Assembly: GCA_050743385.1 (NCBI GenBank) | Contig: JBOGFJ010000118.1 | Coordinates: forward strand, 1 to 23,605 | Origin: JACDBD01 sp050743385 | GTDB lineage: Bacteria > Actinomycetota > Acidimicrobiia > IMCC26256 > JACDBD01 | DNA: 23,605 bases | Direction of reading: 5' to 3' | In this document: piece by piece, positions 7,478 through 12,546 of the stretch | How positions within the stretch are numbered: position 1 is the stretch's first letter | Layout of the letters: each line of letters begins with the position of its first letter | The notes under the pieces: generated by a model | Told to the model about the DNA's origin: nothing | The model's input: the letters and a program-made list of their open reading frames with translations, nothing else | The model's database searches: none | Translations under genes and position numbers: made by a program

Positions 7478-7807
7478 CTACCCGCGGGTGCGGAACAGGC
7501 CGTCGAGGCCGGCGACCTCGAGGACCCGCTGACACGTCTCGTTGGGTGAGTCGAGGATCAACTCGACGCCGAAACCGTCGGCGAGGTGGTGGGCGCGTAC
7601 GAGCGCGTTGATCCCGGAGGAGTCGAGGAACTCGACCTCCCTCAGGTCTACGAGCACCCGGGCGGGATGGTCACGGATCGCAGCCTGGAGGTCTTGCGCC
7701 AACATCGGTGCGGTCGCCATGTCGATCTCACCGGTGACCACGACACGAGCCTCCACGTCGGAGCGCCCCGCGTCGGGGCCGTGTCCGGATCCGCTCGCCT
7801 TGCCCAT
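7478..7807 (-). CDS. STAS-domain anti-sigma-factor antagonist
   Basis: This 109-residue protein is a single STAS domain of the RsbV/SpoIIAA type. The core reads VVVTGEIDMATAP (22-34), VLVDLREVEFLDSSGINALV (51-70) and a C-terminal TCQRVLEVAGLDGLF. Ser63 in DSSG matches the serine phosphorylated by the partner anti-sigma kinase in this family; the unphosphorylated form binds the anti-sigma factor and frees the sigma factor. No anti-sigma kinase or sigma gene is visible in the window. The ATG at 7807 has GGAGG at 6 nt spacing. Its location among stress-type genes suggests a role in a partner-switching pathway. Confidence 0.93.
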   Translation of the reverse strand: MGKASGSGHGPDAGRSDVEARVVVTGEIDMATAPMLAQDLQAAIRDHPARVLVDLREVEFLDSSGINALVRAHHLADGFGVELILDSPNETCQRVLEVAGLDGLFRTRG

Positions 7808-8007
7808 CCGGCGCCTCCGGCTCAGGAGGACTGGTCACGTCGCAACCAACGTCATCGTCGCACCGGCACGAGCACCCCACAAGAGGCCAACTCGATGACG
7901 GGCCACCCTTCCGAGGAGAAGACCAGTGGCTGCCGTAACCTGTTCCGCTGCCTCGGCCGGGTCGCCGACGCCTCGGCGGGGATGCGTCGGGCGCGTTCGT
8001 TTCGACA

Positions 8008-8021
8008 CCGCCGAGCGGCGG
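8008..8021. repeat. Short GC-rich inverted repeat upstream of the small conserved gene
   Basis: CCGCC-GAGC-GGCGG forms a perfect 5-bp stem with a 4-nt loop, 5 nt upstream of the 16-bp tandem duplication. It could lie in the 5' leader of the 8055 gene. It is short, and such stems arise by chance in GC-rich DNA. Confidence 0.4.
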
Positions 8022-8025
8022 CTGC

Positions 8026-8057
8026 AGGATGTCGCACCATGAGGATGTCGCACCATG
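8026..8057 (+). repeat. 16-bp tandem duplication of a translation-initiation segment
   Basis: AGGATGTCGCACCATG occurs twice in direct, adjacent copies (8026-8041 and 8042-8057). Each copy contains an AGGA ribosome-binding-like core and an ATG with the same spacing. The second ATG (8055) starts the conserved 91-residue gene. The first (8039) opens a 7-codon frame (M-R-M-S-H-H-E) that stops at 8060-8062, just inside the main gene. Confidence 0.9.
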
Positions 8058-8330
8058 AGTGAGATCACGATCACCGAGCTCGAGCCCGGGATATTCGACG
8101 TCCAGGTCGAAGAAGGCGACGAGACGACGAGTCACCGCGTGCGGCTGGAGGCCGACTTCCTCGACGACGCCGGGCTCGACGCCGTCGAGCGCGAGGTCGT
8201 CGTGAGGGAGACGTTCGCGTTTCTCCTGGAGCGGGAGCCAGCGACCTCGATCATGGCGGAGTTCGGGCTCGACGACGTACAGCGCTTCTTCCCCGACTAT
8301 GTCGAGGAGCTGACGCGACGCGTTGGTTGA
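8055..8330 (+). CDS. Small conserved actinobacterial protein, unknown function
   Basis: The 91-residue acidic protein begins MSEITITELEPGIFDVQVEE, continues TTSHRVRLEADFLDD and ends with ETFAFLLEREPATSIMAEF and DDVQRFFPDYVEEL. I recognise it as a common small actinobacterial family that has no assigned function; it has an N-terminal beta-rich half with a T-x-H-R-V strand and a C-terminal helical half. The start is fixed by the second copy of the 16-bp duplication. The enoyl-CoA hydratase starts 40 nt downstream. It may form part of the surrounding stress group, but nothing in the sequence shows its role. Confidence 0.8.
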   Translation: MSEITITELEPGIFDVQVEEGDETTSHRVRLEADFLDDAGLDAVEREVVVRETFAFLLEREPATSIMAEFGLDDVQRFFPDYVEELTRRVG

Positions 8331-8370
8331 CGCGACGGCCGCTGCGATCTCGATCTGCGAGCATCGGTCT

Positions 8371-9165
8371 ATGGACCTCCCCGACCTCAGCACCCTCGCC
8401 GTCGAGCTCGACGGGCCCGTGGGCCGCCTCTGGCTCGACCGGCCCGACAAGCTGAACCCGTTGTCGACCACGACGCTCGAGGAGCTCGTCGCGGCCGCGC
8501 GCTGGTTCGACACGCACGCCGACATCCGGGTCGTCGTCGTCGGCGGGAGAGGCAGGGCGTTCTCGGCCGGTGCCGATGTCGCGGTGTTCGGCGGGCAGGG
8601 GAGCGGCCCGCGTGGGGATGGCGCGCCGTCACCACGTGCCGCCGCCGACGCCGGGCGGCGGATGGCCGACGCCATCGAGGCGATGGAGGCGGTGACGATC
8701 GCCCGCCTCCACGGTCATTGTGTCGGTGGCGGCGTCGTGTTGGCCGCGGCGTGCGACCTGCGGGTGGCCGCCGTCGACACCCGGTTCTCCATCCCCGAGG
8801 TCGACCTCGGGATTCCGCTCGCCTGGGGCGGCATCCCGCGCTTGGTGCGCGAGATCGGCCCTGCCCCGACCAAAGAGCTCGTGATGACGTGTCGGCCGTT
8901 CGACGCCGAGGAGGCCCGCAGCCTCGGTCTCGTGAACCGGGTCGTTTCGCTCGAGCGCCTCGACGCCGAGGTCGAAGAGCTCGCCACTGACCTGGCAGCC
9001 AAGGCCGCGTTCCCGATCCAGGCCACGAAGCGTCACGTCGACGCCGTGAGCTCGGCCATGGTCGGGCGTGACCGCGCCTGGTCCGACGCCGACGCGCTCG
9101 TCACCGCCCTGTTCGACCCGGAGTGCCGGGCCGCCGCCGCCCGCTATCTCGAGCGGCTCAGGTGA
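8371..9165 (+). CDS. Enoyl-CoA hydratase/isomerase family protein (crotonase)
   Basis: The 264-residue product is a crotonase. The oxyanion-hole segments are GRAFSAGADV (61-70) and HGHCVGGGVVLAAACDL (114-130). Glu143 (IPEVDLG) and Glu169 (TKELVMTC) match both acid/base glutamates of classical enoyl-CoA hydratase, so true hydratase activity on an enoyl-CoA is likely. An insertion of about 15 Gly/Pro/Ala-rich residues (73-92) follows the first oxyanion loop. ATG 8371 was preferred over TTG 8323, which lies inside the upstream gene; the ribosome-binding site is weak. The pathway is unclear because the flanking genes are not acyl-CoA genes. Confidence 0.93.
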   Translation: MDLPDLSTLAVELDGPVGRLWLDRPDKLNPLSTTTLEELVAAARWFDTHADIRVVVVGGRGRAFSAGADVAVFGGQGSGPRGDGAPSPRAAADAGRRMADAIEAMEAVTIARLHGHCVGGGVVLAAACDLRVAAVDTRFSIPEVDLGIPLAWGGIPRLVREIGPAPTKELVMTCRPFDAEEARSLGLVNRVVSLERLDAEVEELATDLAAKAAFPIQATKRHVDAVSSAMVGRDRAWSDADALVTALFDPECRAAAARYLERLR

Positions 9166-9196
9166 GTCGATCGGCCGATCGGGGTACAAGTTGGGC

Positions 9197-9853
9197 GTGC
9201 AGGATCTGCATCCCCAGCCGAGCGCGTCCGGCCCCCCGCTCGAGTGGACGTTCGCGTGCCAGGACGTCCCCGAGCCGGTGTTCCTCGACGTCGTCGCCAA
9301 GGTGACGGCGGTGCTCGACGGCTCGGGCCTGCCGTGGGCGTACCTGGGTGGAATGGCCTCCGCGATCCACGGCCGGCCCCGCTGGACCTACGACCTCGAC
9401 GTCTTCGTGCAACCCCACGACGCCCGCCCGGCGCTCGCCGCCTTGTCGGACGCCGGGTTCAGCATCGACGAGAAGGACCCGATGTGGATCTTCAAGGCGA
9501 TGGACCGCGGCGTGCTCGTCGACGTGATCTTCCGGGCGACCGCCGGTATCTACTTCGACGACGAGATGATCGCCCGGGTCCGCCGGCACGAGTTCCGGGG
9601 TCTCGACCTGCCGGTGATCGCGCCCGAGGATCTCCTCGTCATCAAGGCCACCGTCTTCCAGGAGCACAGCGCCCGCCACTGGTGGGACGCGCTCGGGATC
9701 CTCGCCCGCGCCGACCTCGACTGGGACTATCTCCTCCGCCGGGCCCGGCACAGCCCGACCCGGGTCGCGAGCCTCCTCTTCTTCGCCCGCAGCGTCGATC
9801 TCGTCGTGCCCGACCGTGTGGTCGCCACACTGGTCGACTCGACGCGTCGATGA
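9197..9853 (+). CDS. Nucleotidyltransferase-fold protein (NTP_transf_5/AbiEii-like)
   Basis: About 218 residues from GTG 9197 (TTG 9191 is also possible). The signature GGMASAIHGRPRWTYDLDVF (51-70) is the pol-beta-like nucleotidyltransferase core: the Gly-Gly helix followed by Asp66-x-Asp68, with a probable third acidic ligand Asp109 in LVDVIF. The C-terminal half (PEDLLVIKATVFQEHSARHW then D) matches the helical segment found in AbiEii-type and related stand-alone nucleotidyltransferases. Such proteins transfer a nucleotide to protein, RNA or small-molecule targets; some are toxins of toxin-antitoxin systems, others are housekeeping. No AbiEi-like antitoxin is visible. The stop overlaps the BON gene start (ATGA), implying coupled expression. 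Confidence 0.85.
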   Translation: MQDLHPQPSASGPPLEWTFACQDVPEPVFLDVVAKVTAVLDGSGLPWAYLGGMASAIHGRPRWTYDLDVFVQPHDARPALAALSDAGFSIDEKDPMWIFKAMDRGVLVDVIFRATAGIYFDDEMIARVRRHEFRGLDLPVIAPEDLLVIKATVFQEHSARHWWDALGILARADLDWDYLLRRARHSPTRVASLLFFARSVDLVVPDRVVATLVDSTRR

Positions 9854-10122
9854 CCGCAATGCCCGAGCCTGCCGACCAACCCAAGCAGTACGTCGTCGCC
9901 AAGGTGAACGAGGTGCTCGCGCACGACCCGCGGGTCGGTGAGCTCGACGTCCAGGTGAAGGTGGTTGGACAGCAGGTGTTCCTCACGGGCTCGGTGTCGA
10001 CCGCACCCCGCCACGAGCTCATCGGGCGTGTCGTCGAGGAGCTTCTTCCCGACCACCAGGTGCACAACGAGGTGGTGGTCACAACCGCCGACGGCGACCC
10101 CGAGACGGAGGAGCTCGCGTGA
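9850..10122 (+). CDS. Stand-alone BON-domain protein, cytosolic
   Basis: The 90-residue protein carries one BON domain (about residues 13-78): YVVAKVNEVLAHDPRVGELD, VKVVGQQVFLTGSVSTAPRH, and VVEELLPDHQVHNEV. The 'LTGSV...R' strand-turn is the usual core. BON domains bind phospholipids or other hydrophobic ligands and are usually exported; here no signal peptide or membrane helix is present, so the protein is probably cytosolic. ATG 9850 overlaps the nucleotidyltransferase stop and its own stop overlaps the GTG of the metallophosphoesterase. The two 4-nt overlaps suggest fixed stoichiometry of the three products. Confidence 0.88.
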   Translation: MTAMPEPADQPKQYVVAKVNEVLAHDPRVGELDVQVKVVGQQVFLTGSVSTAPRHELIGRVVEELLPDHQVHNEVVVTTADGDPETEELA

Positions 10123-10832
10123 TCCGGGTCGCCGCCGTCGGCGACCTCCACTACGGCGCCGACTCCACCGGGACGTGCGCCATCGACCCCGACGAGATCT
10201 GGGCGCACGCCGATCTGCTGCTCCTCGCCGGCGATCTCACGCGTGTCGGCGCGCCGGCCGAAGCGGAGCTGCTCGCGCGGGAGCTCGCGGCGGTGCAAGT
10301 CCCGATGTTCGCGGTCCTCGGCAACCACGACTACCACGCCGACGAGGCCCCGGCGGTGGTGCAGCGATTCGCCGATGCCGGGGTCGACGTGCTCGAGGGG
10401 ACGGGCGCGGTCGTCAAGGTGAACGGGGCGCGAGTCGGCATCGCGGGCACCAAGGGCTTCGGTGGCGGGTTCGCGGGCGCGTGCGGCACCGACTTCGGCG
10501 AGCCCGAGATGAAGGCGTTCGTCGGTCACACCAAAGACCTGGCGGGCAAGTTCACACACGCGTTGGCCCAACTCGACGCCGACGTACGCGTCGCCCTGCT
10601 CCACTACGCGCCGATCAAGGACACGCTCCTGGGCGAGCGACTCGAGATCTATCCGTTCCTCGGCAGCTATCTCCTCGGCCAGGCGGTCGACGAGGCGGGC
10701 GCCGACCTGGCGGTGCACGGCCACGCCCACGGCGGTACCGAGAAGGGAGTGACGCCGGGCGGTGTGCACGTGCGCAACGTCGCCCAGCCCGTCATCCGGC
10801 GGCCCTATCGCGTGTACTGCATCGAGGACTGA
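10119..10832 (+). CDS. Calcineurin-like metallophosphoesterase
   Basis: The 237-residue enzyme has all five blocks of the family: Asp9-Leu-His11, Gly-Asp39, Gly-Asn69-His70-Asp71, His162 (ALLHYAP) and Gly-His202-Ala-His204. These form a dinuclear metal site that hydrolyses phosphomono- or phosphodiesters. No signal peptide is present, so it acts in the cytoplasm. The substrate is not evident; the coupling to a nucleotidyltransferase and a BON protein hints at a nucleotide-containing or lipid-linked phosphodiester, but this is inference. GTG 10119 overlaps the BON stop by 4 nt (GTGA). Confidence 0.93.
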   Translation: MIRVAAVGDLHYGADSTGTCAIDPDEIWAHADLLLLAGDLTRVGAPAEAELLARELAAVQVPMFAVLGNHDYHADEAPAVVQRFADAGVDVLEGTGAVVKVNGARVGIAGTKGFGGGFAGACGTDFGEPEMKAFVGHTKDLAGKFTHALAQLDADVRVALLHYAPIKDTLLGERLEIYPFLGSYLLGQAVDEAGADLAVHGHAHGGTEKGVTPGGVHVRNVAQPVIRRPYRVYCIED

Positions 10833-10865
10833 CGGCGGGGAGACTGACGGAGGGAGGAGGACGCG

Positions 10866-11030
10866 ATGCCAGTGCGCCGGAGCCGCGACCGCAAGGGCCC
10901 GTACTACCAGTGGGGCGACAGCGGGAGGCGCTATCACTACACGGCCGGCGACCCCCGGAGCCGCGACCGGGCGAAGGCGCAGGCCACCCGCCAGGGCCAG
11001 GCCGCCCACGCCCGCGGCTACCGCGGTTAG
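10866..11030 (+). CDS. 54-residue basic small protein, unknown function
   Basis: ATG 10866 follows a purine-rich GGAGGGAGGAGG stretch with about 5 nt spacing, an exceptionally strong ribosome-binding site. The product starts MPVRRSRDRKGPYYQWGDSG, has an aromatic patch (RRYHYTAGD) and ends in an Arg/Ala/Gln-rich helix. I have seen similar RKGPYY-W-G-(K/R)-Y-Y-Y small proteins in many bacteria and phages, always without function. It lies 33 nt after the metallophosphoesterase and may be cotranscribed. Its TAG (11028-11030) overlaps the TAA of the convergent crotonase gene. Confidence 0.75.
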   Translation: MPVRRSRDRKGPYYQWGDSGRRYHYTAGDPRSRDRAKAQATRQGQAAHARGYRG

Positions 11031-11851
11031 CCCGGCTCGCGGTCCGGCGCCAGCGGCTGCCAGCGGGGCTCCCGTTTCTCCGCGAACGCGCGCGGCCCCT
11101 CCTCCTGGTCGGGGTGGCCCCAGATCGAGACCAGCTCCTTCGCCCCCGCCCGGCACGCGTCGGTGAGACCGAGCTCCAGAGCACCCCACAGCGCCCGCTT
11201 CGTCGCCCGCATGGCGGCGGGAGAGTTCCGGGCGATCTTCTCCGCCAGCGTCTGCGCCTCGTCGCGTAGCCGCTCGGGTGGGTCGACGATCTGGCTGATC
11301 ATCCCGAGCTCGTAGGCGCGGCCGGCCGAGAGGCGCTCGTGGCGACCGACGAAGGCCATGCGCATGACCGCTTCGACCGGCATCTTGCGGATGAGGCCGA
11401 TCGCCTCGATCGCCACGACCTGCCCGATCGACACGTGCGGATCGAAGAACTCGGCATCGGACGCGGCGATGACAATGTCGGCGTCGGCCACCCAGTGGAA
11501 GCCACCGCCCGCGCACACGCCGTTCACCGCGGTGATGACCGGCTTCCACACTTTCTGGTGCCACGACGTGAAGTGGAGGTCGAACTCCTCGACCGACTGG
11601 CGGTAGCGCTCCATCCCGACGCCGTCGGTCGCGATCTCGGTGACGTCGACCCCGGTCTGGAACGCCCGGCCCTCGCCGGTGTGCACGATCACGCGCACCT
11701 CCGGATCGCGGTCGAGCTCCTCCCATGCGATGGCGAGCTCGTCGCGCATGCGCGCCGACATCGCGTTCAGCTGATCGGGTCGGTTGTTGATCAACCATCC
11801 AACCGGGCCGTGGCGTTCCACCACGAGGCACTCGAAGTTCGAGTAGCTCAT
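11027..11851 (-). CDS. Crotonase-fold protein A (enoyl-CoA hydratase-related, atypical active site)
   Basis: The 274-residue product has the crotonase fold: GRAFQTGVDV (61-70) and GVCAGGGFHWVADADIVIAA (111-130). At the position of the first catalytic Glu of enoyl-CoA hydratase the protein has His139 (FDPHVSIG), and the second Glu (usually in a K/E-x-x-x-x-T/L-G helix) is not conserved in EAVMRMAFVG. It therefore probably does not hydrate a simple enoyl-CoA in the classical way; related crotonases catalyse isomerisation, decarboxylation, thioester hydrolysis or C-C cleavage. ATG 11851 overlaps the stop of the paralogous upstream gene (ATGA). It is 40 residues longer than its neighbour at the C-terminus. 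It is the last gene of the minus-strand arm. Confidence 0.92.
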   Translation of the reverse strand: MSYSNFECLVVERHGPVGWLINNRPDQLNAMSARMRDELAIAWEELDRDPEVRVIVHTGEGRAFQTGVDVTEIATDGVGMERYRQSVEEFDLHFTSWHQKVWKPVITAVNGVCAGGGFHWVADADIVIAASDAEFFDPHVSIGQVVAIEAIGLIRKMPVEAVMRMAFVGRHERLSAGRAYELGMISQIVDPPERLRDEAQTLAEKIARNSPAAMRATKRALWGALELGLTDACRAGAKELVSIWGHPDQEEGPRAFAEKREPRWQPLAPDREPG

Positions 11852-12546
11852 TGCGTGCTCTCCTCTCGCGGGTTGGCCTCGAGTGCATTCCAGAGTGCCT
11901 GCTTCGTGGTTCGCATGACCTCGGGGGAATTGCTCGCGATCCTCTCCGCCAGCGCCTGTGCCTCGTCGTGCAGAATCTCGGGAGGCTCGACCACCTGTGA
12001 GGCGATGCCGAGCTGACGCGCCCGCTCGGCGTCGACGCGCTCGTGGCTGCCGAGCAGTGCCATCCGGAGCACCGATCCCATCGGCGACTTCCGAGCGAGC
12101 CCGATGGTCTCGTACGCGCTGACCTGGCCGATCGACACGTGAGGATCGAGGAACGTCGCGTTCGATGCGGCGATGACGATGTCGGCATCGGCGACGAAGT
12201 GGAGGCCACCACCGGCGCAGACGCCGTTGACGGCCGCGATCACCGGCTTCCACACGCGGTTGTGCCAGGCGGTGAGGCGCAGCTGGTTGTCTCTCGTGCG
12301 GCGCGACTGCTCGCGCAGCGCGTCGCGGTCGCGGCTGAGCTGGGCGACGTCGAGCCCGGTCTGGAAGGCGCGGCCGTTGCCGGTGTTGACGATCACCCGG
12401 GCCTCGGGGTCGTCGTCGAGCTCCCGCCACGCCGCTCCGAGCTCGGCGAGCATGGTGGCGTCCATGGCGTTCGCGGCCTCGGGACGATCGAAGACCAGCC
12501 AACCGACCGGGCCGCGGCGCTCGACGATCAGGGTCTCGTAGGGCAT
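11848..12546 (-). CDS. Crotonase-fold protein B (short paralogue of A)
   Basis: A 232-residue crotonase closely related to the next gene: both share RPVGW-like VERRGPVGWL, GRAFQTGLDV, GVCAGGGLHFVADADIVIAA and DPHVSIGQV. It too has His in place of the first catalytic Glu. The C-terminus stops at the ALWNALEANPRE helix, omitting the trimer-tail segment seen in paralogue A, so the two may form a mixed hexamer in which A supplies the tail. ATG 12546 overlaps the TGA of the large fusion gene by one base (TGATG); a longer start at 12585 would lie inside that gene and lacks the family N-terminus. Confidence 0.9.
   Translation of the reverse strand: MPYETLIVERRGPVGWLVFDRPEAANAMDATMLAELGAAWRELDDDPEARVIVNTGNGRAFQTGLDVAQLSRDRDALREQSRRTRDNQLRLTAWHNRVWKPVIAAVNGVCAGGGLHFVADADIVIAASNATFLDPHVSIGQVSAYETIGLARKSPMGSVLRMALLGSHERVDAERARQLGIASQVVEPPEILHDEAQALAERIASNSPEVMRTTKQALWNALEANPREESTQ

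Noticed and set aside
7835..8074. Short minus-strand frames and a 55-codon plus frame in the 7808-8054 gap
   Set aside because: No ribosome-binding site, no plausible composition and no family resemblance.
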